From the NCBI RefSeq assembly GCF_041734735.1, contig NC_134901.1, positions 28,287,357 through 28,351,356 on the forward strand: a stretch of DNA of 64,000 nt, read 5' to 3'. Of the stretch, positions 20,574 through 30,992 are shown piece after piece. How positions within the stretch are numbered: the stretch's first letter is position 1; each line of letters begins with the position of its first letter. The notes under the pieces were generated by a model, which was not told the origin of the DNA, ran no database searches, and saw only the letters and a list, made by a program, of their open reading frames with translations. The stretch comes from Babylonia areolata. Its lineage: Eukaryota > Mollusca > Gastropoda > Neogastropoda > Buccinidae. Made by a program: the position numbers and the translations under genes.

Positions 20574-23500
20574 ATATCCACAGGACAAAGTGTTTGCCAT
20601 AATTTCCTGTATCTGGAAACGGTCCAGAAATACCAGCTGCAGTTTTAAGTGTCACTCTATGTTTGTATGGTTAAACATGTTTATCATGTGTAGATGTCAA
20701 AGTCAGTAATTGCAAGCATGTGTATTATAAATATTTAATGTTGGTATGTGTATAAATATACATGTTTGTGCGTGGTTTTGGTGCACAGGGTGATTTATCA
20801 CAATTATTTGTTTTATTTAAGAAGTAGCAGCAGCTTTATTAGTTTATGTATCTTTGTTTGGGAATGATTTTGTTTTTATAATTTAATTTGACAAACTCAT
20901 CTTATTCACCCTCTACCAAGATAAATAAAAAAAGAAAGAAGAAAAACTAGGATTATATTTTTTACAGTTCCATGACTGAGAACAAGGAACTAGGAAAGAA
21001 AATGGAGTAGAAAAAAAAAAGATTTCTACAAATCGTACCATTTCCATTTAAACTAAATCAGCGCATGCTTCAATGCATGAGTCAGCACTTCTGTTAATGT
21101 TTGCAGTTTGACACCCATGTGGTCAAAGTGGAACCAGTTCTGTGTGGGAAGGAGGAAAGTCAGACTGGTCATGGTCAGAAATGGCAGGTGACGACAGCTC
21201 CCGTGCTGCAGAAGACCAGCACAGTCACAGAGGAGTTCGATGCTGTCATCGTTTGCAATGGGTAATCAGTGTTGCTGTCATCATTTGCAGTGGGTATTGC
21301 AATCAATGTTGCTGTCATTATTTGCAATGGGTGATCAATGTTGCTGTCATGGCTTGCAGTGGGTATTGCAATCATTGTTGCTGTCATCGTTAGCAGTGGG
21401 TATTACAATCAATGTTACTGTCATCATTTGCAATGGGTGATCAATGATGTCATCATTTGCAATGGGTAATCAATGTTGCTGTCATCGTTTGCAGTGGGTA
21501 TTTTGCAGTCAATGTTGCTGTCATCGTTTGCAATGTGTAATCAGTGTTGCTGTCATTGTTTGCAATGGGTAATCAGTTTGCTGTCATCATTTGCAGTGGG
21601 TATTGCAATCAATATTGCTGTCACCATTTGCAGTGGGTTATCAATGTTGCTGTCATCATTTGCAATGGGTAATCAATGTTGTTGTCATTGTTTGCAGTGG
21701 GTATTGCAATCAGTGTTGTATTTCTCTTTTTTGTCACACCAGATTTCTCTGTGTGAAATTTGGGCTGCTGTCCCCAGGGAGAGCATGCCACCACACAGAG
21801 TGCGACCCATTTTTTTGTATGTTTTCCTGCATGCATTTTTTTTTTTTTTTTTGAATTTTTCTACAGCATTTTGCCAGGGATAACCCTTTTGTTGCCGTGG
21901 GTTCTTTTACGTGCGCTAAGTGCATGCTGCACACGGGACCTCGATTTATCGTCTCATCTCATCAATGTTGCTGTCATCATTTGCAATGGGTGATCAACGT
22001 TGCTGTTGTCATTTGCATTGGGTAATCAATGTAGCTGCCATTGTTTGCAATGTGTAATTTATGTTGCTGCCATCGTTGATCAACTGAAGTGATTCTTGTT
22101 ATCCTTGTTATGATTACTTGCTACAAGGTATATCGACAGGAAAGGGGCAGGTTGTGTTATAAGTGGGTATAGAAAAATCCCAGTATTTTAGCTTGAATTC
22201 TATGCATCCCTCCAGATGAAAGCTTCAAGCTGAAATATTGTATACAGTGAGCATTTGTGTTGTACTATTGTGTGATAGTGTTTGTGGGTGTGTGGGTGGG
22301 AGGGTGTTTGTATGGCTGTATGTGAGTGTTTATGTATAATGTTTATGTCTTAAACAACATGATAGTGGAGGAAACAACATACTTGCACTTGGTTGTTGTG
22401 TCTGATACATGTGCTAATATTCTAAAACCATTTCTACCCACGAAATAAACAAACTTGAATTTTCTTCTTTTTTTTTTCCAAATATTTTAGTGGTTTTTTT
22501 TTTCTCTGAAAATCGGAATTATCTTCCCCGTATTGGGAGTTATCTCCTCCTTTCAACATTGAACTTATGATTAATATATTCTTCATTCATTTTCCTTTAA
22601 GAAAGCACATACTTTTACAAACTGTTGAGCATGATTTTAATTTTTATGATTTAAAAAAAAATTTTTTTTTTTTTTTTTGAGGTTGGTGATTATTTTGCAA
22701 AAATCACAAATACTGAAATAGTTCCATAAGTGAAATGGTTTATTTTCATGAACACATTAAAAAAAGGGAAGAAAAAAAGAGTAAGTTAAAAACATTTGGA
22801 TTGAGGCTGCTCGTCATCTATTGTTTGTGCCCCTGCCCCTCTAGAATGATTGCAGGTCAAAGAGATCTGACACTCAAGGGTTTTTCTTTTAATTTTTGCT
22901 CCTTATTCATTGAGCATCTTAACATATCAAACCTTCCCCTTCGCATTTCATTTCACTCATAGATGTGATAACTGGTGATAATTATTTCACCAGACCTTGC
23001 AGGATTTGTTTCCCCCCTGTAAATGTTCAAATATTTGGCAGAGTTATAAAACTTTTTTTTCTCTCCCTGATGATCGTTGTATGTTTTTCAGCCACTATGC
23101 TTTGCCTTTGATCCCGTCCATTCCTGGGCTGGAGAGCTTCCCAGGGGAGATAATGCACAGCCACAACTACAGACACCCGGAGCACTTTCAGGACAAAAGA
23201 GTGCTGTGTCTGGGAGCTGCAGCCTCCGGTCAGGACATATGCCTTGATCTGTCTTCTGCTGCTGAACTGGTAAGCAGGATGTTGATATGTTCATGGCGAA
23301 ATTGCTGTTCAGTGTTTTAGTGAACAGTGGTGGTGTGGTGGTAAAGTGTCCGCGTCTGAGCATGGAGGTTTGAATCCCACACGTGCCGGTATGCTAGACC
23401 TTGAATGCTGGTCTTGGTGCTAGTTATTCGGATGAGACGATAAACTAAGGTCTGGTTTGCACACGTAAAATAACCTATAGCAACAAAATGGTTGTCCCTG

Positions 23501-24001
23501 GCAAAATTCTGTAGAAAATTCCTGTTTTGATAGGAAAACAAATGCACTTGGAGACCAGAAAAAGAAAGAAGCAAAAAGAAAAACAAAGGTGGTGGTACTG
23601 CACTGTAGTGATGAGCTCTCCCGAGGGAGAGAGGCCTGAATTTTACACAGAGGAATATGTTGTGACAAAATGTAATGCAATACAATACAGTACAATACAA
23701 TACAATACAATACAATACAATACAGTGGAATGCAGGGAATACAGTACAATGCAATACTGTTATAGTTCCTGTTGCACTCCAAACTGGTGCAGTCTAAGGG
23801 TAGAGTAGAAGGATGAAAGGTAGGGGAGGGACAGTCAGGGGAGGGAGGTAAGTGACAAATTTCTTTTTTTCCCCCAGTAAGTCATGAACTGAAACTGACA
23901 AAATAAGGTAAGAGTAATTTTAAAAGAAAATAAGTCTTCCCTGTCTTTTCCTGTTAGTCATGTGTCTACCTTTCTCCTTCTCTTACACCTTTCTGTCTCT
24001 G

Positions 24002-24032
<31 letters not shown>

Positions 24033-25716
24033 GTATCTCCCTCTCTGTCTCTCTCTTTCTCTCAATCTCTCCACCTTTTTTTTTTCTTTCTTCTCACTTT
24101 TCTCAGATTTATGCTGTTCAGGCTAACCGCTTAAGTACTCCAGAGCTTGCAGTTTAAAGCATATCATAATAATATTATAGCGCTATAATACTAGCATAAG
24201 CAAGCTCTAAGCGCTTGACAATCCAATACTTATTAAAGTGAAACAAGAAAGCATATAAAAAGTAGCAGAAACATAAAACAGAATCATTAATATTATAAAA
24301 ACACAATGCATAAAACTCACAAAGTAACATACTATCAATACTACAACTGTTACACTCCAACACTCACACACGCACAGACACACACATGATTAAATGGCTG
24401 AGATGACAGCAATTTTCACTTAAAATACATACATGTAAAAAGGAATATAATTGTAATCTGCATGCCACAGATTTTGTAAAAATTGTAAAATAAAATTTTG
24501 GGTAGAAAAGGTAAGACGGGTAAAAATTGGGTCATTCTCCCTTTCGAACCACACCACCACCATCCATCTACCCACCCCCATTCTCTCTACTCTATCACAC
24601 ACAGTCACTTTGCCATGGGCCTGGGACAACAGCACTATTTGAGTTATGACAAGTATTTTTTAAAGAGATAAGTTTTAAGATTTGCTTTAAAGGTAGATAG
24701 ACGAGTTGTTCATCTGAGAGCAATAGGCAGAGAATTCCAAGTTGTTGGGCCGAAAACGGAAAATGACCTCTTTCCACAGGAGTTAAGGATGTATCAGGGA
24801 ACAGTTAGCTGGAAGGAATCAAGAGATCTCAATGTTCTGTTTGGCAAGTACGGGTTAATAAACTCAGAAAGATATGAGGGTGTGGTATCACAATTCAGGC
24901 ACTGAAAGCATTTGAGCCTGTTCTGGACTTCACAGCAAAATAGTTCAAAAGAGACTGATTCTTGTTGGCAGTAAAAATGGTTTGTTATTAACTAAAACAA
25001 CTGCAGTCAGACGGAGAAGGTGTCAGCACACATTATACCAGGTGTCAGTGTCAACACTCATTATGCCAGGTGTCAACACTCATTTTGCCAGGTGTCAGCA
25101 CTCATTATGCCGGATTCAGGTTGATGGAGTGAGGTGGTAATATGGGAGGCATAGCCTGAGTCACGGCAAAATAGTCTGTGTGGAAGACAATACGAAAAGC
25201 TCTGTTGACACTAGTGATCATCATGTAAAGTAAATAAAGGAATAAAAGAGGTTGGGGGTGGGGGTGGGGGGTGGGGTGGGGGGTTAAAAACAACAACAAC
25301 AACAACAACAACAACAAAAAAAGAGAAAGAGAGAGGAGTTTACAGTCAGTGTAGACTCTGCTTATAGGTGCGTTTGTGGTTCATCATTTTGGGGCATGGC
25401 TGCATGTGAATGGGTGATTACCAGTGCATTTGAGTCTAACTTTGCTGAGAGAAATGTGCTACACAAATGCTGTTCATTCATTCATTCTTCTTCTTCTCCC
25501 CATTATTATCATGATTATTATTTATTATTATTATCATCAACATTATTATTATTATTATCATTACTATTAGCTGACCATGATATGTCTGACAAAATAGTTG
25601 GTCTTGTGGGACAGATAAAGCGTTGAATCAGTTGAAGGGCTGTGACAGGGTAAAAGAACAGGCATGACAGAACTGAGGACAGTCAGGACAGGTTATCAGA
25701 CAAAGCAGGTGATTAC

Positions 25717-25774
<58 letters not shown>

Positions 25775-26747
25775 TACAAATAAACAGATAACTGAAATGC
25801 ACAGTTGTTACACAGACTAAAATTGTGTATAAATGCACAAGTGATCAAAATCATATGATGGACCATGAAGATACAGGGAATATTGAACCGACAGACTGTT
25901 TTTGATTTTTTATGTCAAGTCTTATGTATTTTATATTTCAAACATGGCCAGAAGCATAGAGTGCATTAATAGTCTGCATATCAAGCATGTAGCATTTGTA
26001 TGACAGAGCAGTGAGAGTTTAAGAATGGACATGCAAAATGATGTGTGCTGTGACCGCTGTCTGTGGAGTCAGGTGTGAACAATGTGACTGACCTGCACTG
26101 CTGTCACTGTTCGTTCACAGGTGTATCTGTGCCACAACAAAGCCCCATTGCAGTCCAAGCTCCCTCCAAATGTGCAGCAGAAGCCAGGCATCCGCAGTGT
26201 CAAAGGGTCCACGGTGACGTTGAACAACGAGGAGGAGATAACTGTCGACTGCCTGCTGTTCTGCACCGGCTACCGCTACGACTTCCCCTTCCTCACCGAC
26301 AGCTGCAACCTTCGCATAGAGGACGAGCGAGTGACTCCGCTCTACAAGCACCTGATCCATACCCAGTTACCCTCCTTGTCTTTCATCGGAATCTGTAAAA
26401 CGGTTTGCCCCTTCCCACAGTTCCACATTCAGGTCCTGCTGGTTTTAGCCACGCTTGACGGCTCCTGCAGGCTGCCCTCCAGGGAGGAAATGGACGCTGA
26501 TGCGGAGGCGGATTTTCAGAAGAGACTGTCAGAAGGACTTCCGAAGAGGTACGCTCACCTGATGGCCGTTCGCCAGTGGGACTACAACGACGTCATAGCT
26601 CACATGGCGGGGTGCCGGCCAATCAAAAGGGGAGTGCAGAGTTTGTATGATGCTGTGCATGAAGTGCGGGTGAAGAACTTGATGGACTACAAGAAGGTGA
26701 ACTATGAAATGATTGATGAAGAGCATTTCCAAATTGTTGGTCAATAG
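17747..26747 (+). CDS. Flavin-containing monooxygenase (FMO GS-OX/SNO-like), five exons
   Basis: Exons 17747-17946, 19470-19608, 21107-21261, 23092-23269 and 26121-26747 join in frame through GT-AG introns to 432 codons plus a TAG stop, the usual size of short invertebrate and plant-type FMOs. The enzyme uses FAD, NADPH and O2 to oxygenate soft nucleophiles (N or S) in xenobiotics and diet-derived compounds. All hallmarks are present: FAD-binding GAGAAG (residues 9-14), E34 and GGTW (40-43), TNLPKEVMAFPDF (68-80), FMO signature FPGEIMHSHNY (181-191), NADPH-binding GAAASG (206-211) and LLFCTGY (269-275). No C-terminal membrane anchor is visible, so it may be soluble. The start has a good context (AAAATGG) and leaves the Rossmann motif at the expected distance. 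Substrate is not predictable; annotators often name such genes senecionine N-oxygenase-like. Confidence 0.93.
17990..18267. repeat. CAACAAAC low-complexity stretch in FMO intron 1
   Basis: A/C-rich (AACAAAC)n-like sequence at 18045-18200. The remainder of intron 1 (18476-19469) contains CA microsatellites at 19096-19140, 19243-19276 and 19309-19339 and no other recognised feature. Confidence 0.8.
18268..18475 (+). mobile_element. tRNA-derived SINE, type A, 5'-truncated
   Basis: Begins with GATCTCCCAGGTCAACATAT and continues through GCAGAAGATCAAATACGCAC to CCCAGCATGCATGAACC. The tRNA head is absent. Lies in FMO intron 1. Confidence 0.7.
19470..19608 (+). CDS. FMO exon 2
   Basis: Acceptor TTTTTCAG, donor CAG|GTACTG, phase 0 exit. 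Encodes residues 67-113, including the conserved TNLPKEVMAFPDFEF segment and the HQDVLQYLKDYA helix of the FMO fold. Confidence 0.92.
19616..20140 (+). mobile_element. tRNA-derived SINE, type A, long form
   Basis: Head with A box TAGCCAAGTAGTTAAAGC and B box GGTTTGAATCTC. A full body follows, then a 3' part with GAATGACACAGGAAACGG and the ending TTTGGTCTCTGACCGAAGAT-AGGCTCTATA. It inserted just after exon 2 of FMO, eight bases into intron 2, in sense orientation. Confidence 0.8.
20141..21106. other. Rest of FMO intron 2
   Basis: Contains a (CA)n array at about 20512-20570 (nearly 30 units) and AT-rich sequence. No further gene or element recognised. Confidence 0.6.
21107..21261 (+). CDS. FMO exon 3
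   Basis: Acceptor GTTTGCAG, donor ATGG|GTAATC. Encodes residues 114-164 and the first two bases of codon 165, ending in EEFDAVIVCNG, the conserved strand before the next loop. The last 24 bases and the donor have been amplified downstream as a minisatellite. Confidence 0.92.
21238..22078 (+). repeat. Minisatellite made from the FMO exon 3 end and splice donor
   Basis: Tandem units of about 31-37 bases with consensus GTTGCTGTCATCATTTGCAA followed by TGGGTAATCAAT. The first unit is the true end of exon 3 (GATGCTGTCATCGTTTGCAA, then TGG|GTAATC). About 13 units run to 21718, a SINE interrupts, and three to four more follow to about 22078. Each unit therefore carries a copy of the exon end and a GT that resembles the real donor; several (for example near 21464, 21568 and 21668) match the real donor over TTTGCAATGGGTAATCA. 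Confidence 0.88.
21719..21960 (-). mobile_element. tRNA-derived SINE, type B, 5'-truncated, inside the minisatellite
   Basis: Minus-strand copy ending at ATCGTCTCATCTC. It is flanked by ATCAGTGTTG (21709-21718) and ATCAATGTTG (21961-21970), a near-perfect 10-base target-site duplication, although the array unit itself could also supply that match. Confidence 0.8.
22079..23091. other. Rest of FMO intron 3
   Basis: AT-rich intron sequence with poly(T) and poly(A) patches at 22460-22510 and 22655-22680. Nothing else recognised. Confidence 0.6.
23092..23269 (+). CDS. FMO exon 4 (FMO signature and NADPH site)
   Basis: Acceptor GTTTTTCAG, donor CTG|GTAAGC. Encodes residues 165-224 with FPGEIMHSHNY (FxGxxxHxxxY signature) and LCLGAAASGQDI (second Rossmann GxxxSG turn). 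Confidence 0.93.
23325..23725 (+). mobile_element. tRNA-derived SINE, type B, full length with (AATAC)n tail
   Basis: Head GTGGTGGTAAAGTGTCC with B box GGTTTGAATCCC, central domain GGATGAGACGATAAAC, A/G-rich linker, GCTCTCCCGAGGGAGAG module and an (AATAC)n tail at 23675-23725. Sense orientation in FMO intron 4. Confidence 0.8.
23990..24080. repeat. (CT)n microsatellite in FMO intron 4
   Basis: CT-rich array with TGTCTCTC variants, followed by T/C-rich sequence to 24100. Confidence 0.9.
24165..24995. mobile_element. Dispersed non-coding repeat in FMO intron 4, unclassified
   Basis: Contains AGCAAGCTCTAAGCGCTTGA, a run of AAAACAC-rich DNA and the segment GGCAGAGAATTCCAAGTTGT through CTCTTTCCACAGG, which I recall as part of a widely dispersed repeat in snails and other invertebrates. 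No coding frame. Borders and class are uncertain. Confidence 0.35.
25020..25110. repeat. Short tandem repeat CAGGTGTCAACACTCATTA
   Basis: Four degenerate copies of a 20-25 base unit. Downstream are G/T-rich (25250-25285), (CAA)n (25288-25318), (ATT)n (25500-25565) and (CA)n (25718-25771) simple repeats; nothing else is seen to 26120. Confidence 0.75.
26121..26747 (+). CDS. FMO exon 5 (C-terminal half)
   Basis: Acceptor CGTTCACAG. Encodes residues 225-432 in one 627-base exon including the stop. Carries VDCLLFCTGYRYDFPFL, the TGY motif that closes the FMO active site, then HLIHTQLPSLSFIGI, also conserved in the family. Open through to TAG at 26745. Confidence 0.93.
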   Translation: MYLCHNKAPLQSKLPPNVQQKPGIRSVKGSTVTLNNEEEITVDCLLFCTGYRYDFPFLTDSCNLRIEDERVTPLYKHLIHTQLPSLSFIGICKTVCPFPQFHIQVLLVLATLDGSCRLPSREEMDADAEADFQKRLSEGLPKRYAHLMAVRQWDYNDVIAHMAGCRPIKRGVQSLYDAVHEVRVKNLMDYKKVNYEMIDEEHFQIVGQ

Positions 26748-26832
26748 GCTCTTTTTACTCGGGTGAGATTTCTGTGAGATCAAATGATTTCTCACATGTC
26801 TGTGATTTTATATTTTGTGCATGTAGCCATCC

Positions 26833-27025
26833 TTGGCTGTTGCATTAACAGACATTAATGTGACAGATGATGCATTGATTAACCTGACAGGTGATGAATT
26901 GATTTACCTGACAGGTGATGAATTGATTTACCTGACAGGTGATGCATTGTTTAACCTGACAGGTGATATATTGATAAACCTGACAGGTGAAGCATTGATT
27001 AACCCGACAGGTGATGCATTCCTTT
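26833..27025 (+). repeat. 30-bp minisatellite just after the FMO stop codon
   Basis: About six and a half copies of a 30-base unit (TTAACCTGACAGGTGATGCA-type). It begins about 85 bases past the FMO stop. Because 30 is a multiple of three and the unit has no stop, it creates a 167-codon open frame (26833-27336) whose repeat would read as LINLTGDELI-like units. I regard this as chance, in probable 3' UTR. Confidence 0.85.
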
Positions 27026-27640
27026 CTGACAGCCCTTCAATCCCCAACCCTACCAGTACCAGTCCTTTGCAGATAAATCCAGAAACAGTGATAGTAAAAA
27101 GTGTTACTGATGTATCCTTTGTGACAGAGCTGAACTCAGTTGCAGAAAATAAGGGCCAGGTTGTTGGCTATCTATTGATCAAAAATAGCTTAAAAGAAAC
27201 AACAAAAAAACCTCTCTCTCTCTCTCTCTCTCTCACTGTCTGTCTCTCTATTTCTGTCTTTCTTTCTGTCTCTCTCTCTCTCACTCTCTGTTTCCTTTGT
27301 TTAAATTTGTATATAAAAATCTTCACCTCAGAATGACAGATGTTGCTACATTAGTGACTTGTGTTTAAGCAATTGTTCAGCTACTGGTGGGATGAATGTA
27401 AGGTTGTATCAATGTGTATTTTTTCAAAATAAGTTATTTTTTATATCATTTTGATCAAATCGAAGTGTTGGTGATGGTATCCCTGTAAACTTTTTGTTGT
27501 TGTTTACACTGCCTGAATGAAGTGGTATTGATTCAGGAAATATTTTTGATATTAATCATGTTTGCTTAACGCAGATTATATCACCAGGTTGTATGTGAGG
27601 ATTATGTGTATGCTTTGATGGGAAACAGCTGATTATACAT
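27026..27640 (+). other. Probable FMO 3' UTR or downstream sequence
   Basis: AT-rich with a (CT)n patch at 27210-27290. No gene seen. Confidence 0.4.
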
Positions 27641-28560
27641 CGTGTTAACTGGCCAGATAAGAAGTGATTGTAGATCATGTAAACTAGCCAGATAAGAAGT
27701 GAGTGTACATCCTGTAAATTGGCCAGATAAGAAGCAATTGTTCCTCATGTAAACTGGCCAGATAAGAAGTAATTGTTTCCTCATGTAAACTGGCCAGATA
27801 AGAAGTAATTGTTCCTCATGTAAACTGGCCAGATAAGAAGTAATTGTTCCTCATGTAAACTGGCCAGATAAGAAGTGATTGTTCCTCATGTAAACTAGCC
27901 AGGTAAGAAGTGATTGTTCCTCATGTAAACTAGCCAGGTAAGAAGTGATTGTACATTGTCTAACCTAGCCAGATATGAAGTGATTGTTCCTCACATAAAC
28001 TGGCCAGATAAGAGGTGATTGTTTATCATATAAACTAGCCAGGTAAGAAGTGACTGTTCATCATGTAACTAGCCAGATAAGAAGTGACTGTTCATCACGT
28101 AACTAGCCAGATAAGAAATGACTGTTCATCATGTAACTAGCCAGATAAGAAATGACTGTTCATCATGTCAGCTAGCCAGATAAAAAGTGACTGTTCATCA
28201 TGTAACTAGCCAGATAAGAAGTGACTTCATCATGTAGCTAGCTAGATAAGAAATGACTGTTCATCATGTCAGCTAGCCAGATAAAAAGTGACTGTTCATC
28301 ATGTAACTAGCCAGATAAAAAGTGACTGTTCATCATGTAACTAGCCAGATAAAAAGTGACTGTTCATCATGTAACTAGCCTGATAAAAAGTGACTGTTCA
28401 TCCTGTAACTAGCCAGATAAGAAGTGACTGTTCATCATGTCAGCTAGCCAGATAAGAAGTGACTGTTCATCATGTAACTAGCCAGATAAAAAGTGACTTC
28501 ATCATGTAAACAAGCCAGATAAGAAGTGACTGTACCTTGTGTAACCTAGCCAGATAACAA
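27640..28560. repeat. 33-bp minisatellite, about 28 copies
   Basis: Unit close to AACTAGCCAGATAAGAAGTG followed by ACTGTTCATCATGT. Two subtypes occur: the left units have ATTGTTCCTCATGTAAACTG and the right ones have ACTGTTCATCATGTAACTAG, suggesting successive local expansions. Lies between the FMO stop and the first good AATAAA pair. Confidence 0.9.
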
Positions 28561-28940
28561 GTTCTTTTGCAGGATAAAGTTCATTTTCTGCTTTTCCCTT
28601 GTAATCATCATAGCAGGTCGTGGTAAAATGTATTTTAAAAGTGTAAATCAATGATACTTTTTTTTAATGTCCTCAAGGATTAGTTAAAGTGCATTTATGG
28701 GTGCATTGTGTATTCTCTTTTCTTGAAATACCATTTTACCATAAGAAAATGTTTAGTGTTATTATGATGTTTCCTACTGCTCAGTGTTCATGGCCATACC
28801 TACTGTATTGTGAGCCCAGTATTTATGATGTTCTTGTTGAACGTTTATCCTGTGTGGCTCAGTCTGTGTAAGTTGTTTTCCAAATTGGCTTCCAGTGTGT
28901 GTATCGGATTTTTAATTATTATTTTTTAGTGTGTGTGTGC

Positions 28941-28995
<55 letters not shown>

Positions 28996-29599
28996 GTATC
29001 TCCAGCAATTCAACTTTTACTGGACTAAAGAAATGCCATAAACAGTTCAGCATTGCCATCAGTCCAGGTATAGGGAGTAGTGATGTTGCTAACATGTAAA
29101 ATGGACACTGCTTGTGAAGATTGCTCCAAAGTTTATTGCAAGAATATTTTTGAAAGTTTGATTGGTATATTCTAGTCATGTAAAAAAAATTGAATCGTTT
29201 CTTCTTCTTCTTCTCCCCCCCACTCCCCTCCCCCGCCCCCAACACCCCCTTTTTGCGTGTTTTTGTTCTTTTGTTCTTTTTCATCATTTTTGTGTGATAT
29301 CTTAGTTCTTTCTTCTTTTCCTTAATTCTCCTTTCCCTCTTCCCTTTTCTCCTCTTTCACCATCTACTTTCTTTCTCTTCTTGTATATATATATATATGT
29401 ATATAAGGACTGGTGCTTTTTCTGGTTTGTGATAATTTAACCAAGAAAAAATGGTAACATCAGTGATGAAGGACAGTTTGCAGAGAATAATACATGGTTG
29501 TTTTTAAGCGACACTGGACATATCTGTCTTGTGAAACATTTTGATGTGTAAGTGTCTGTGATGATGTGTAAGTGGGGGGAGAACAGAAGTTGATAAAAC
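28561..29599 (+). other. Possible distal FMO 3' UTR
   Basis: Unique-looking AT-rich sequence with a (GT)n array at 28929-28993, a T/C-rich stretch (29200-29390) and a short (TA)n at 29385. Whether it is transcribed is unknown. Confidence 0.35.
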
Positions 29600-29613
29600 A
29601 ATAAAGAAATAAA
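29600..29613 (+). terminator. Candidate poly(A) signals
   Basis: Two overlapping AATAAA signals (29600-29605 and 29608-29613). If FMO transcription reads this far the 3' UTR would be about 2.85 kb; an earlier variant signal could be used instead. Confidence 0.35.
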
Positions 29614-29619
29614 CTTATC

Positions 29620-30160
29620 AAGCAAGTGGTATATATCACATTATGTTGTTGTATAATCTTATGTTGTTTTCAAAGCTGTTTGATGCTGGATGGATGCGCC
29701 ACTTCTATGCAAGTTTTTTTTTTTGTTTTTTTTTTTTTCTTGAAATCTGATGATACTGAAAAAGTGAGACAGAGCTATGTGTCTAGACATTTGATCAGTA
29801 TATAACAGTGGTGCTGATACAGCAAATGTAGAGATGCTACCTTGGAGATGGAGGTCCTATTCAGGAAAGAATGGAGCCATGAAAAAAACAAAAGTGGTAA
29901 CTTTTTAGTGCCTCCCATGTCTCACAGAAAACAAGATAGTTTGTTTTGTTTTTTTATCGACAAAGTAAAAAATCAACCCCCCAAAATATGGTAATGGAGT
30001 ACCTTAAATATGGTTTCATCATCAGGTTTGACTCTTGGATTGTTCATGTAGGAAAAGTTTTATGTCAAAAGTCATTACCTTCCTCCCCAGAATTGAAGCT
30101 AAAGTGCAGAAATGAAGTGATAGTAGACTGAAATTTTTAAAGGTACGCCCTAAAAATAAA
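29620..30160. other. Intergenic, nothing recognised
   Basis: T-rich and AT-rich sequence, no domain-like frame. Confidence 0.4.
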
Positions 30161-30162
30161 AT

Positions 30163-30500
30163 GTAAGAAGCATGGGAAGTGCTTAGAGCTTGGTCTCTGA
30201 CCGAGGATAGGCGCTATAGAAGTATCCATATCAGTCAGTATCAATATCAAGTTGTAGGGGGCACCATAGTAAAGCCTGGTTTCAGCACAGTGTTGTGTCC
30301 TTGGGGAAGGCACTTTACTCTGCTTTCCCCACACTCCACCCAAGTGTGAATGGGTACCTTACTTTGGTCGGGAAGTTTCACAGTGGCGGAAGGAGAGGAT
30401 TGGGGCCCTGCCTTCCAATGCCGAGCTTTAGACACCGTGAATATGAATTCACTGCCGCCTACTGCCATAAAAGGACCTTTAACCTGAAACTTAATGGCCC
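30163..30500 (+). mobile_element. SINE remnants: type A tail joined to type C body
   Basis: 30163-30245 is the 3' end of a type A SINE (CTTAGAGCTTGGTCTCTGAC). 30252-30500 is the body of another family (type C) with GGTGTTGTGTCC-like, CACCCAAGTGTGAATGGGTA and GAATATGAATTCACTGCC. The head of type C is absent here. Other type C copies: 46285-46810 and 52465-52768. Confidence 0.65.
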
Positions 30501-30548
30501 AACATATTTTGTATGCATGTATATGGTGGGTAGGGTTTGGGGGGGATA

Positions 30549-30560
30549 TATATATATATA

Positions 30561-30616
<56 letters not shown>
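30549..30616. repeat. (TA)n microsatellite
   Basis: About 33 TA units with one AAAA interruption. Confidence 0.95.
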
Positions 30617-30619
<3 letters not shown>

Positions 30620-30992
30620 GCCATTGTATTAAATGCACATTGATCTATGAGAATTAATTATTTCTGAATGCAGCTTGAATAAATATCCTTGCCATAAATT
30701 CTGTCTGTGTGCTTTATGTTTGTGTCTCAAGTGGTCAGAACTGAAGAGTTATGCTTTAAGTTTCATTGGCTTTTTACTTTATTTCTACACAGTGACTTGA
30801 AACACATTCCTCTGTCTGCCTAGGTACGTGTCTGCCTATGTGTTTGTATGTCAAACTCCCATGTGAGTGATTATGTCTGTGTGATGTACATGTGTACCTT
30901 CTGCTGAGACCGGGTCATCATTTTGCAGTACCTCGACTGCCAGTCACTTTTCCAGCTGCTTGCAGATGAATGCCACACCCTCATCCCACATT
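30617..30992. other. Intergenic, nothing recognised
   Basis: AT-rich; no gene or clear repeat. Confidence 0.4.

Noticed and set aside
27640-28560. CRISPR-like array
   Set aside because: Tandem minisatellite with no spacers between the units.
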